64,000 nt of DNA from Pseudonocardiaceae bacterium. GTDB lineage: Bacteria > Actinomycetota > Actinomycetes > Mycobacteriales > Pseudonocardiaceae. Below the pieces are notes generated by a model. That model was not told where the DNA came from. It saw only the letters and a list, made by a program, of their open reading frames with translations, and searched no databases. The stretch covers positions 1 to 64,000 of the forward strand of contig WHSZ01000027.1 in the NCBI GenBank assembly GCA_009379845.1. Direction: 5' to 3'. A program made the translations under genes and the position numbers. Below, in pieces: positions 27,056 to 35,861 of the stretch; position 1 is the first letter of the stretch; every line of letters starts with the position of its first letter.

Positions 27056-29341
27056 ATGTCGGGGGTTTCCGAAGCAGCGAACTCGATCGCGGAGATCGTT
27101 TCCGAAAGCCCTCCGGACGTCAACACCGACGACAACGGAAAGAACACCCTCGCCCGATTGCAGAAGCTGCGCGAGATGCTGTCGGCACGTCAAATGGGGT
27201 TCCTGTACAACAGGTGGCGACAAAATTCCTTCGCGCGCGGTGGCTGGGACCAGGAGCCGTTCGGCAACAAGAACGAGGACAACGAACAACTCGCCCAGCT
27301 AGAAACGCTCAATTGGGGGCTCCTGTGGGGACTGCGCGGCCGCGCAGCCAACATGGCGAAAACCGGGGAGCAGATCGGCAACGGTTTCCGGCAAGCTAAA
27401 TCCGCACTGGGCGCGGTATGGGAAGGTGACGCCGCCGACGCCGCTTTCACCAAGTTCGACGACGTTCTCAGCGGTGCGGGTACCTACACCGACACGAATA
27501 CGCGGCTCGCGGGGGCGTTGCAGGGATACTGGCAGGCAACCCGTCCGCCAGTCCGCGATCTCGGTGAATTCGGTTCCGGGGCGCAGCGGGGCGGCAAATT
27601 CGTCGACATCTACAAGAATGAAGACGATTCGGCACGCGCTGGGCGAAGCTCGATCATCGACAAGTTCGAGCAGATCGCCGGCATGGGATTCGCCAACCTG
27701 CAGGCCTGCATCAAGTATGCCGCCTGGTACGGCAGCGCATCCGCGGATGGGCTGTTCGAGCCGACCGGCGCGCCGGTTCCCATGAATTTGGGCAGCTCAT
27801 TGAGGGACGCCAGGATTTTTCGGGTCGGCTCCCCACTCGATTTCCCCATCGGGCCCAGGTTCGAAACTTTTCCCGAGGGGCTTCAATTTCTTTCCGAGCT
27901 CGTCAACGAGGTCGCCTGGCTCGATGATCTGTGTCAGCAGTACAACGACACGGTCAAAGAGTTTCGTGACCGGATAAGAACGGCATACCAAACGGTCGAG
28001 GACGCCGCCCAGAAACTCAGCGGTGAGCTGGACGGACTCCGATACGGGACGAGCGAATCGAACCGCGCCGATCCATTCGCGAAGCTCAAGCCCCCGGAGC
28101 CCAAGGAGGAGAAGGCTCCCCGCGACGAGCGTCCGCGGCAGAACCAGCAGCCGGCAGATACCGGATCACCACAACAGAGCACCGGCGGCCAGCCACAAAG
28201 CACGGGTGCGCAACCGGCCGCGACCGGGCCGACGCCGTCACCCGCGGCTACGCCTGCCGCCGGAATGGATCCGACGGCCGCGGCCCGGCAGGCCGGAATC
28301 GACCCGGCCAGCGGCCAGCCGATGTGGCCCGATCAGCCGGGCGTCACCCCGGCAACGGGTCAGCCGATCGACGGCGCACCAGCCGGGCAACCGCAGTCGG
28401 AGAAGATGACCATCGAGGACGGTGGCCGCAAGATCACCATGGAGAGCCCGGTCGGCGCCGAGACGATGACGTTGACCTTCGACGACGGCACCGGCGCTCC
28501 TCAGACCTACGAGATGGACTTCGGGACGGAGTCCCCGGCGACGGCGACCGGGAGTCCCGGTGTCGACCACGCCGCGGGAGCCCAGCCCCCCGCTGAGCCA
28601 CCCGACGGGCCCGCCGGTCAGGGGCAAGCGGGTCAGGGTCAAGTCGATCAGGGCCAAACCGGCCCGGCAGTGGCCGCCGTGCGGCACGCCCAGGCCGGAC
28701 CGGACGGCAAGGTCGTCTTCGACGGGCCGATGACGGTCACCGGCGAGCGGACACCGGATGGCGTCAAGATCACCCTGGACGACGGGGCGGGATCGCCCAA
28801 GACGTACACGTTGAGCGGCGACCCGGAATCGGCCGGCACGCCGGGCGGCCAGGGCCAGCACCCCGATGCCGGCACCCCGGGTGGCCAGGGTTCGCACCCC
28901 GACGCCGCGCAGCCGGCCGGCGGCTCCAGCCAGACCACCACCCCCCAGGCGGTCGGCTTCGAGCAAGGCGGTGAGTCGGCCAAGGGCTTCACGCCCGCGG
29001 GGCACGCACCCGCCGGCGCGAGTCTCGGCGATGCGGGCGGGCCGCACGTCGGCACCGTCCCGTCGGGCACCGGCGGAACCCAGCACGGCCAGCCGAGCGG
29101 CGCGGGGCTTGGCGACCCTGGCTCCCAGCCGGCGCACGGCCCCGGCGACCCCGGTGTGGCGGACGACGCGGCCGGCGGGCAACCGGACACGCCTGGGCAG
29201 CGCGGCCCGGATGCCGTCGGCGGTGCCGACGACGGTGCTCCGAGCCTGTGGCGCGCCATCGGCGACGTGCTCGACGATATGGGCGACGAAGCAGGGCAGG
29301 CAGACCGAGATTGGCAGAACGGCAGCCAGCAGGGTCGCTGA
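27056..29341 (+). CDS. Large WXG-domain protein with Pro/Gly/Gln-rich tail and repeated beta motif; possible type VII effector
   Basis: 761 residues. The N-terminal 330 residues are helical and include a W122-E-G turn (SALGAVWEGDAADAAF), like the WXG/PPE-type domain of polymorphic type VII substrates. Residues about 345-440 are Pro/Gln-rich low complexity. Two related beta-rich segments follow: ETMTLTFDDGTGAPQTYEMD (near residue 475) and GVKITLDDGAGSPKTYTL (near 575). The Gly/Gln/Pro-rich remainder ends SLWRAIGDVLDDMGDEAGQ. No catalytic toxin domain is recognised. Encoded between two small accessory genes, away from the ESX-4 core. Confidence 0.6.
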   Translation: MSGVSEAANSIAEIVSESPPDVNTDDNGKNTLARLQKLREMLSARQMGFLYNRWRQNSFARGGWDQEPFGNKNEDNEQLAQLETLNWGLLWGLRGRAANMAKTGEQIGNGFRQAKSALGAVWEGDAADAAFTKFDDVLSGAGTYTDTNTRLAGALQGYWQATRPPVRDLGEFGSGAQRGGKFVDIYKNEDDSARAGRSSIIDKFEQIAGMGFANLQACIKYAAWYGSASADGLFEPTGAPVPMNLGSSLRDARIFRVGSPLDFPIGPRFETFPEGLQFLSELVNEVAWLDDLCQQYNDTVKEFRDRIRTAYQTVEDAAQKLSGELDGLRYGTSESNRADPFAKLKPPEPKEEKAPRDERPRQNQQPADTGSPQQSTGGQPQSTGAQPAATGPTPSPAATPAAGMDPTAAARQAGIDPASGQPMWPDQPGVTPATGQPIDGAPAGQPQSEKMTIEDGGRKITMESPVGAETMTLTFDDGTGAPQTYEMDFGTESPATATGSPGVDHAAGAQPPAEPPDGPAGQGQAGQGQVDQGQTGPAVAAVRHAQAGPDGKVVFDGPMTVTGERTPDGVKITLDDGAGSPKTYTLSGDPESAGTPGGQGQHPDAGTPGGQGSHPDAAQPAGGSSQTTTPQAVGFEQGGESAKGFTPAGHAPAGASLGDAGGPHVGTVPSGTGGTQHGQPSGAGLGDPGSQPAHGPGDPGVADDAAGGQPDTPGQRGPDAVGGADDGAPSLWRAIGDVLDDMGDEAGQADRDWQNGSQQGR

Positions 29342-29365
29342 CAGAAAGCTCAAGGTGCACGCTTC

Positions 29366-29971
29366 ATGCTTGACGAACAGGATCCACTCTTCCGGGCGGC
29401 AATGGCGCCGTTCGAGGAGAACATCGCGGCCTACCGCGCGGCCGCGGAACGCATCGACGAAGAGTACCAACAGAAGGCCGCGGAGTTCCAGCAGCATGTC
29501 GAGAACCGCGACAAGGAGCTCGCCGAAACCGTGGAAAGGGCGATAACCGAGGCACGGGAGCAACAGGAGCAGGGCACGGAGCAATCGCCGGCTGGTCAAA
29601 CCCCGGATAACCCGTGGATGGCGTCCCGGCAGGAGCAATCCAAGCACTACTCCTTCGATGCCGGCGACGACCGTGGTGCCCAGCCGGCGGCGGCCGGTGC
29701 GCCAACGCCGCCACTCGGCTTCGCCGTGGCACCGCTGCCCGGTGCCGTGCTCGCCCCGGAGCCAGGGCCGCCGGTGCCGCAACCCGCCGGCCCGGTTTTC
29801 TCATTCGGCGCTGATGCCGAAGACATCGAGCAGCCCGAGGGTGTCGAGGAAGCCGACGAGATCGACGAGCAGGCCGCGACCCCGCCGCCCCGTCCGGCGC
29901 CGCGGCGCGTCGCCCGTCCGGTGGCCCCGGACGACGATGATGACTTCTCGAACCAGAGCTGGCTGCGCTGA
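29366..29971 (+). CDS. Coiled-coil and Pro-rich protein, third gene of the putative type VII substrate operon
   Basis: 201 residues. Residues 1-75 are a charged helical/coiled-coil segment (RIDEEYQQKAAEFQQHVEN). The middle is Ala/Pro-rich, and the C-terminal 60 residues are acidic with PPPRPAPRRVARPV, ending DDDDDFSNQSWLR. No signal peptide. Starts 24 nt after the preceding gene. The last seven codons plus stop are duplicated just downstream (29981-30002). Not assigned to a family. Confidence 0.6.
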   Translation: MLDEQDPLFRAAMAPFEENIAAYRAAAERIDEEYQQKAAEFQQHVENRDKELAETVERAITEAREQQEQGTEQSPAGQTPDNPWMASRQEQSKHYSFDAGDDRGAQPAAAGAPTPPLGFAVAPLPGAVLAPEPGPPVPQPAGPVFSFGADAEDIEQPEGVEEADEIDEQAATPPPRPAPRRVARPVAPDDDDDFSNQSWLR

Positions 29972-30002
29972 AGAAGCTCAGAACCAGAGCTGGCTGCGCT
30001 GA
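29950..30002 (+). repeat. Tandem duplication of a gene's last codons and stop
   Basis: Two exact 22-base copies, 29950-29971 and 29981-30002, period 31. Each encodes NQSWLR followed by TGA. The first is the true end of the 29366-29971 gene; the second follows it in the same frame offset by the 31-base period. Confidence 0.85.
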
Positions 30003-30008
30003 GCGAGC

Positions 30009-30821
30009 TCAGGCGCCGACCAGCTCGCCTTGCGAGTAGGCCACGGCGGCGCCCTTCACGCCCTCCTCGAGCAACGCTCGGTAGTCCTTGCTCACCCCGA
30101 GAGCGTCCAGGAAGAACGCGGTGAACAGTGCGCGGGTCAGCCGCTGCGTCCGGTGCTCGCCCTTGCCCTGCAGCAACATCTGGCTCCAGTGCACCCCTTC
30201 GGTCACGCCGAGATGGGTGGCCTTGGCCAGGGTGCGTAGCCGCACCGGCCCCCGCCACGCACGCGCGATCGCTTCGGCGTTTCCGACGGCGGGTGCCACC
30301 AGGTCGTTCTCGGCGGCGAGGTGCAGCGCGGGCATGGCGCAACCGCGGGCCGCTTCGGTGGCGGGCGGCATGGTCTGCGCGGGCGCGACCGTGGCGACCC
30401 CACGAACCCGGGTGTCGTCGGCGGCCGCGAGCACGGCAGCCCCTCCACCGATCGAATGTCCGGCCACGCCGAGCCGATCCGCGTCCACGCTGATCCCGCC
30501 GTCCCCGAGGCGCACGCCGACGCACACGTCCAGCGCGGTGCGCAGATCCGCGGCGAACAGCCGGTGCGAGGGCAGCGGTCCGCGATGTGTCGCGGGCGCG
30601 GCCACCACGATTCCCCAGGACGCGAGGTGCCGCAGCAGCGCGCGATACCGCCCGGGTGGCTGCAACCAGCCGTGCCCGAACGCGACCGCGGGGAGCCCGA
30701 GCCCAGCGCGGGGCGTGTACACCAACCCCGGCATGCCGATCAGTGCCAGGTCGCCGCGGCGCACCTCGTGCGGGCCAGGGTGGCTGAGCTCCTCGAGCAC
30801 GTACTTGGCCTTGCGTGCCAT
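30009..30821 (-). CDS. Alpha/beta hydrolase (dienelactone-hydrolase/chlorophyllase-like)
   Basis: 270 residues. Nucleophile S123 in VAGHSIGGGA, an acid candidate in HLAAENDLVAP, and the histidine in LAKATHLGVTEG complete a triad; the HGW motif (FGHGWLQPPGRY) forms the oxyanion loop. No signal peptide, so cytoplasmic. Substrate unknown. The frame is open far upstream, but ATG 30821 (MARKAKYVLEELSHPGPHEV) starts the recognisable sequence. Divergent from glmS with 60 nt between starts; convergent with the preceding operon. Confidence 0.82.
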   Translation of the reverse strand: MARKAKYVLEELSHPGPHEVRRGDLALIGMPGLVYTPRAGLGLPAVAFGHGWLQPPGRYRALLRHLASWGIVVAAPATHRGPLPSHRLFAADLRTALDVCVGVRLGDGGISVDADRLGVAGHSIGGGAAVLAAADDTRVRGVATVAPAQTMPPATEAARGCAMPALHLAAENDLVAPAVGNAEAIARAWRGPVRLRTLAKATHLGVTEGVHWSQMLLQGKGEHRTQRLTRALFTAFFLDALGVSKDYRALLEEGVKGAAVAYSQGELVGA

Positions 30822-30881
30822 GCATGCAAGGTAGCCGATCGGGCTCAGGAACACCTGCCGGGCGTGGCTACCCTGGTCCGC

Positions 30882-32741
30882 GTGTGCGGAATCGTGGGTT
30901 ACGTGGGGCACCGTCCCGCGCTGGATGTCGTGGTCAACGGGCTGAAACGGCTGGAGTACCGGGGTTACGACTCGGCTGGTGTCGCGATCGGAACCGGCGA
31001 GCACCTCGCGATGGAGCGCAAGGCCGGCAGGCTGGCCAATCTCGAAGCACAGCTGGACGCCGTCGGCCGCGCCCGGTTCGCCGGCACCTCCGGCATGGGG
31101 CACACCCGCTGGGCGACTCATGGTGCGCCTGTGGACCGCAACTCGCATCCACACAGCGACACGGCCGGGGTGATCGCCGTGGTACACAACGGAATCATCG
31201 AGAACTTCGCTGAGCTACGCGCCGAGTTGGAGTCCAGGGGCGTCGAGATGGCCAGCGACACGGACACCGAAACCACCGCACATCTCATCGCGCTGGCCTA
31301 CACCGAGGGTGAGACCAAGGCCGATCTCGCGGCGAGTGTGCGGGCCGTGGCCCGCCGGCTGGAGGGCGCGTTCACGCTGGTGATCACCCACGCCGAGGTG
31401 CCCGACCTGGTGGTCGCGGCGCGCCGTTCGTCCCCGCTGGTGGTCGGTGTCGGCGCCGGTGAGCACTTCGTCGCCTCGGACGTCGCGGCCTTCATCGAGC
31501 ACACCCGCGAAGCGGTGGAGCTCGGCCAAGATCAGGTCGTGACGATCACCCGGGACGGGTACGCGGTGACCGACTTCCACGGCGAACCGGCCAGTGCGAA
31601 ACCCTTCACGGTGAGCTGGGATCTTGCCTGCGCCGAAAAGGGTGGGCACGAGTACTTCATGCTAAAGGAGATCGAGGAGCAGCCCGAGGCGCTGGCCAAC
31701 ACGATGCGCGGGCATTTCGGCAACGGGCGCGTACTGCTCGACGAGCAGCGGATCTCCGAGCAGGATCTTCGCGACGTGGACAAGGTGTACGTGGTCGCCT
31801 GCGGGTCCGCGTATCACTCCGGCCTCGTCGCCAAGTACGCGATCGAGCACTGGTGCCGGTTGCCGGTCGAGGTCGAGCTGGCGAGCGAGTTCCGTTACCG
31901 CGACCCGGTGCTCGACCGGGACACCCTGGTGGTGGCCGTGTCCCAGTCCGGCGAGACCGCCGACACCCTGGAGGCGATCCGGCACGCGCGGAGCCAGAAA
32001 GCGCGAGTGCTCGCGGTGTGTAATACCAACGGAGCGCAGATCCCCCGGGAATCCGATGCGGTGCTCTACACGCACGCCGGTCCGGAGATCGGGGTGGCCT
32101 CCACGAAGGCGTTCCTCGCGCAGATCGCCGCGAATTTCCTGGTCGGGCTGGCGCTCGCGCAGGCTCGCGGCACCAAGTACCCGGACGAGGTGGCACGCGA
32201 ATTCGCCGAGCTGGAAGCGATTCCGGACGCGGTGCGGCGCGTGCTGTCCACTGTGGAGGAGATGCGGGCGCTTGGCAGACGGCTGGCCGATTCCAAGGCC
32301 GTGCTGTTCCTCGGCCGGCACGTCGGCTTCCCGGTAGCGTTGGAGGGCGCGCTGAAGCTGAAGGAGCTCGCGTACATGCACGCTGAGGGGTTCGCGGCCG
32401 GCGAGCTGAAGCACGGCCCGATCGCGCTGATCGAGGACGGCTTGCCGGTGGTCGTGGTGATGCCCTCCCCGAAGGGACGTGCCACCTTGCACGGAAAGCT
32501 GCTGTCCAACATCTCGGAGGTCCAGGCACGCGGGGCGCGCACCATCGTCGTCGCCGAGGAGGGCGACGAGAGGGTGCGCCCGTTCGCCGATCACCTGATC
32601 GAGATTCCGGCCGTGGCGACGCTGCTGCAACCGCTGGTCGCCACCGTGCCGCTGCAGGTGTTCTCCGCCGAGATTGCCAGGACGCGCGGCTACGACGTGG
32701 ACAAGCCGCGCAATCTCGCCAAGTCCGTAACCGTGGAGTAG
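30882..32741 (+). CDS. glmS: Glutamine-fructose-6-phosphate aminotransferase (isomerising)
   Basis: First enzyme of UDP-GlcNAc synthesis: fructose-6-P + Gln to glucosamine-6-P. 619 residues from GTG 30882. The catalytic Cys follows the initiator Met (MCGIVGYVG); the glutaminase domain has RLEYRGYDSAGVA and GHTRWATHG. Two SIS isomerase domains follow (ACGSAYHSGLV; VSQSGETADTLEA), ending in KPRNLAKSVTVE. The long upstream extension of the open frame runs antisense to the hydrolase and is not coding. No glmS ribozyme is present in the short leader. Confidence 0.97.
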   Translation: MCGIVGYVGHRPALDVVVNGLKRLEYRGYDSAGVAIGTGEHLAMERKAGRLANLEAQLDAVGRARFAGTSGMGHTRWATHGAPVDRNSHPHSDTAGVIAVVHNGIIENFAELRAELESRGVEMASDTDTETTAHLIALAYTEGETKADLAASVRAVARRLEGAFTLVITHAEVPDLVVAARRSSPLVVGVGAGEHFVASDVAAFIEHTREAVELGQDQVVTITRDGYAVTDFHGEPASAKPFTVSWDLACAEKGGHEYFMLKEIEEQPEALANTMRGHFGNGRVLLDEQRISEQDLRDVDKVYVVACGSAYHSGLVAKYAIEHWCRLPVEVELASEFRYRDPVLDRDTLVVAVSQSGETADTLEAIRHARSQKARVLAVCNTNGAQIPRESDAVLYTHAGPEIGVASTKAFLAQIAANFLVGLALAQARGTKYPDEVAREFAELEAIPDAVRRVLSTVEEMRALGRRLADSKAVLFLGRHVGFPVALEGALKLKELAYMHAEGFAAGELKHGPIALIEDGLPVVVVMPSPKGRATLHGKLLSNISEVQARGARTIVVAEEGDERVRPFADHLIEIPAVATLLQPLVATVPLQVFSAEIARTRGYDVDKPRNLAKSVTVE

Positions 32742-32742
32742 C

Positions 32743-32786
32743 TCGTGAGTCTTTTTCGGGGTTATAGCACCCAAAAAGACTCACGA
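32743..32786. terminator. Symmetric long hairpin after glmS
   Basis: 14-bp outer arms TCGTGAGTCTTTTT (32743-32756) and AAAAAGACTCACGA (32773-32786), with an inner GGGT/ACCC stem and TATAGC loop. The T-run on one strand and A-run on the other make it a bidirectional terminator, 1 nt after the glmS stop and before the RBS of the next gene. Confidence 0.85.
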
Positions 32787-32805
32787 CGTGACCAGGAGGT
32801 GGCAG

Positions 32806-34248
32806 ATGCGCGGCGCGTGGACCAGCGAGCGAGTGCGGCAGGCCGAGGAGCCGGTGCTCGCGGCGGCGCCGGAAGGCGCGTTGATGCGCCGCGCGGCGTT
32901 CGGCGTCGCGGTACATGCCACCGAGCTGCTGGCTGAACATACCGGAGCGGTGGCCGGGCGTCGGGTGGCGCTGCTGGTCGGCGCCGGCAACAACGGCGGT
33001 GACGCGTTGTGGGCGGGCGCGTTCCTGCGCCGACGTGGGGTCGCGGTGCAGGCGGTCCTGCTCGCGCCGGGCAAGACGCATGCCGCCGGGCTTGCGGCGC
33101 TGCGCCGCGCGGGCGGTCGCACGGTCGAGTCGGACGACGACGCGGACACCGCGCTCGCGGGCGCGGATCTGGTGATCGACGGCATCGTCGGGCTGGCTGC
33201 GCGCGGATCGTTGCGTCCGGACGCGGCGGCGCTGGCCGACAGGATCACCGCTCCGATTCTGGCGGTTGACATGCCGAGCGGCGTGGACACGGACACCGGT
33301 GTGACCGACGGGCCACACATCCGCGCCGAGCGGACCGTGACCTTCGGGGCCCGGAAGCCCGTACACGTGCTGAACCCGACCGCGTGCGGCAGCGTGCACC
33401 TGATCGAGCTCGGGTTGGAGCTCACCGATCCGGATATCCACACGCTTGACGCGGTGGATGTCGGGCTGGCCTGGCCGATCCCCGGACCCGCCGACGACAA
33501 GTACACCCAGGGAGTCACCGGCGTCGCGGCCGGCTCAAGCACGTATCCGGGTGCGGCGGTGCTGACCACCGGCGCGGCCGTGCTGGCAACCGCGGGCATG
33601 GTGCGCTACGCCGGGCCAGCCGCCGACCCCGTTCGCGCCCGCTGGCCCGAGGTCGTGGCCACCGGTTCGGTGGCGGACGCCGGCCGGGTACAGGCGTGGG
33701 TGACCGGCCCCGGCATCGGCACCGGTTACGAGGGGCGGCACACGTTCGAGCAGGTGCTTGGCGACGGCGTACCGGTGTGCGTGGACGCCGACGGCATCAA
33801 CCTGCTCGCGCAGGCCCCCGAACTGCTCGACGCCCGCGACCCCGCGACGCCCGTGGTGCTCACCCCGCACGATCGGGAGTTCGCCAGGCTGGCAGGGGAA
33901 GCCGGGCCCGACCGGGTGGCTGCCGCGCGCAGGGCGGCCGCCGAGACGAACACCGTCGTGCTGTTGAAGGGCAACACCACGATCGTCGCCGCGCCGGACG
34001 GGCGGGTGCTTGCCAACGCGGCGCGCGGCTCGTGGCTGGCCACCGCCGGGTCCGGGGATGTGCTGTCCGGGTTGGTCGGCGCGTTGCTCGCCTCCGGGCT
34101 GGACCCGTGGCTGGCCGCGGGCTGCGCGGCGTGGCTGCACTCGCTGGCCGGCGAACTCGCCGCCAGCGGGGCGCCGACGTCGGCGTCCGGCGTGCTCGCC
34201 GCGATCCCAGCCGCGGTGCGCCGTGCCCGCCAGTCCGTGTCGGGCTAG
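32806..34248 (+). CDS. nnr: Bifunctional NAD(P)H-hydrate epimerase / ADP-dependent dehydratase
   Basis: Repairs damaged NADHX/NADPHX. 480 residues from ATG 32806, behind AGGAGGT. The N-terminal YjeF epimerase domain (1-210) has LLVGAGNNGGDALWAG and ILAVDMPSGVDTDTG. The C-terminal ribokinase-like dehydratase domain (from about 225) has GVTGVAAGSSTYPGAAVL, ADGINLLA, LTPHDREFARL, the nucleotide loop LLKGNTTIVA and TAGSGDVLSGLVGALL. Same neighbourhood as M. tuberculosis Rv3433c. Confidence 0.95.
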   Translation: MRGAWTSERVRQAEEPVLAAAPEGALMRRAAFGVAVHATELLAEHTGAVAGRRVALLVGAGNNGGDALWAGAFLRRRGVAVQAVLLAPGKTHAAGLAALRRAGGRTVESDDDADTALAGADLVIDGIVGLAARGSLRPDAAALADRITAPILAVDMPSGVDTDTGVTDGPHIRAERTVTFGARKPVHVLNPTACGSVHLIELGLELTDPDIHTLDAVDVGLAWPIPGPADDKYTQGVTGVAAGSSTYPGAAVLTTGAAVLATAGMVRYAGPAADPVRARWPEVVATGSVADAGRVQAWVTGPGIGTGYEGRHTFEQVLGDGVPVCVDADGINLLAQAPELLDARDPATPVVLTPHDREFARLAGEAGPDRVAAARRAAAETNTVVLLKGNTTIVAAPDGRVLANAARGSWLATAGSGDVLSGLVGALLASGLDPWLAAGCAAWLHSLAGELAASGAPTSASGVLAAIPAAVRRARQSVSG

Positions 34249-34250
34249 CT

Positions 34251-34290
34251 CCCCATAACCGCGTTTAGCGGGCTAAACGCGGTTATGGGG
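34251..34290. repeat. Dispersed palindrome with 19-bp arms, 3' of nnr
   Basis: Perfect 40-bp palindrome: arms CCCCATAACCGCGTTTAGC and complement, centre GG. It begins 2 nt after the nnr stop. The flanks beyond the usual 14-15 bases are also self-complementary, showing selection for a stem rather than only for a fixed sequence. Confidence 0.93.
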
Positions 34291-34308
34291 AGGGGAGGGG
34301 GTGAAATT

Positions 34309-34352
34309 TTATCACATAATGTGTTAACAATGGCTTTATCTTCCGGTATAAC
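34309..34352 (+). promoter_or_regulatory. Polyol operon promoter with overlapping operator-like palindrome
   Basis: TTAACA (34324-34329), exactly 17 nt, TATAAC (34347-34352): the best sigma-70-type promoter in the window. A palindrome TTATCACATAATGTGTTAA (34309-34327; core CACAT-A-ATGTG) overlaps the -35 box, placed for repression. The region is strikingly AT-rich. The DeoR regulator encoded in the operon is the natural candidate to bind it. Confidence 0.7.
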
Positions 34353-34397
34353 GTGAGCTTGACTCGTCGAGGGCAGCGCAGCCATCGGAGGAAGCGC

Positions 34398-35861
34398 ATG
34401 GGCAACTCGGTATCTCAACCACTCGATCGCCGTGCGGTGCTGCGGGGCGCGCTGGCTGGGGGCGCCGCCCTCGCGCTGGGCGGCGCGGCCGGGGGCTGCG
34501 CCACCCACCAGGACGCGAAGCGCATCGCGACCGACAACCGATGGCGGCAGTTCGCCGGCACGACGCTGAACTTCGTCTCGGAAAGCACCGCGCCGACGGC
34601 GGCGATCGCCGACAACCTGGATCCGTTCGTAGAGCTCACCGGCATCAGGGTCAACATCGTGACCCTCGAGCTGTCCGCGATGACCCAGAAGGTGGCGCTC
34701 GACCTCGCCGGCGGCCAATCGCAGTACCAGCTGATCTACGCGGACCCGTACAACGTGCTGGCGCCCTACTCGAAGGGCCTGGTGGACCTACGGGAACTCG
34801 CCGAAGACCCCTCGCTGCCCAGCATGGAGGGCGGCTTCGACGACTTCATCGACACCCAGTTCGACGCGGCAGGCAAGTTCGGTGACGGCGATGAGGTATT
34901 CGCGATCCCGTACGACTGCCCGACGATCATCTGGCAGTATCGCGCCGATCTGTTCGAGAAGTACCACGACCGGATGGCGGCCGACCTCGGCTTCGATCCG
35001 ACACCGGGACTGGAACGCACCTGGGAGCAATACTTCAAGATCGCCAACTGGTTCACCCGCAACGCCGACGAGGTCCCGTACGGCACCGGGCACCAGGCCA
35101 AACAGCACGGCTCGCTGATGTGCGATTTCTCCAACGTGCTGTGGGCATTCGGCGGCGACTACTTCGCGGACGGCGAGCGGGTCGGCAGGTTCGGCGTCCG
35201 CGATCCCGGGCCATGCCAGCTGGCCAGCGACGAAGCGATCGCGGCCGCGGAGTTCTATCACCGACTGCTGTCCATCGCCGACCCGTCCTCGATCAGCTGG
35301 GACTGGAACGGGCTCAGCCCGGCTTTTCGCGCCGGCCGGTTCGCGATGTGCCCTGACTGGCACGAAAACGCGGCGGGCAACGAGGAGGCCTTCCCAGGCA
35401 AGATGGGCTACGCCCCACTGCCGAAAGGCCCGGCGCGCTCCGCGAACCACTACGGCGGCACCGGAATCTCGATCAGCGCGAACACCCTGCCGAACGAGCG
35501 CAAGGCGGCCTGGCTGTTCGTAGTCTGGTCGACGTCGGTACGCACCCAGCTGGACGGGCTGAAGAGCGAGGTCGGCGGCGGCACGCCGACCAGGGAGTCG
35601 GTCTACGGGCTGCCGGAGGTCAAGGCGGCCGAGCGGCGCCCTTCGAAGATGCCGAACATCCTCACCGCACCAACCATGCGGCAGGCATGGGCGCCGGAGA
35701 ACATCGGGCTCCGGCCGAAGATTCCGATGTGGAACGAGTGCGAGACCACGATCTACACCCAGCTTTCCCGGATGCTCGCGGGCGAACTGTCCCCGGCTGA
35801 CGCCATGCGGGAGGCCGCCACCCGCATCGACCGGATCACCGAACGAGGGTGGGTGTCCTGA
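34398..35861 (+). CDS. ABC sugar/polyol-binding lipoprotein
   Basis: 487-residue extracytoplasmic solute-binding protein (family 1). The N-terminus has a twin-arginine pair (R11, R12 in LDRRAVLRG) and a lipobox ending at C34 (GGAAGGC), so it is probably a Tat-exported lipoprotein. The body has typical TAPTAAIADNLDPFVELTG and PYDCPTIIWQYRADLFEKY segments. The start at 34398 follows GGAGGAAG; an upstream in-frame start (34353) overlaps the promoter. First gene of the polyol operon; the substrate is inferred as a polyol from its neighbours. Confidence 0.9.
   Translation: MGNSVSQPLDRRAVLRGALAGGAALALGGAAGGCATHQDAKRIATDNRWRQFAGTTLNFVSESTAPTAAIADNLDPFVELTGIRVNIVTLELSAMTQKVALDLAGGQSQYQLIYADPYNVLAPYSKGLVDLRELAEDPSLPSMEGGFDDFIDTQFDAAGKFGDGDEVFAIPYDCPTIIWQYRADLFEKYHDRMAADLGFDPTPGLERTWEQYFKIANWFTRNADEVPYGTGHQAKQHGSLMCDFSNVLWAFGGDYFADGERVGRFGVRDPGPCQLASDEAIAAAEFYHRLLSIADPSSISWDWNGLSPAFRAGRFAMCPDWHENAAGNEEAFPGKMGYAPLPKGPARSANHYGGTGISISANTLPNERKAAWLFVVWSTSVRTQLDGLKSEVGGGTPTRESVYGLPEVKAAERRPSKMPNILTAPTMRQAWAPENIGLRPKIPMWNECETTIYTQLSRMLAGELSPADAMREAATRIDRITERGWVS

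Noticed and set aside
30822..30881. glmS ribozyme or GlcN6P riboswitch
   Set aside because: The leader is only 60 nt and shows none of the conserved ribozyme core; such elements are mainly in Firmicutes.
31657..33441. 594-codon minus-strand frame opposite glmS and nnr
   Set aside because: Low-complexity Arg/Pro/Ala composition, crosses two confirmed genes and their terminator.
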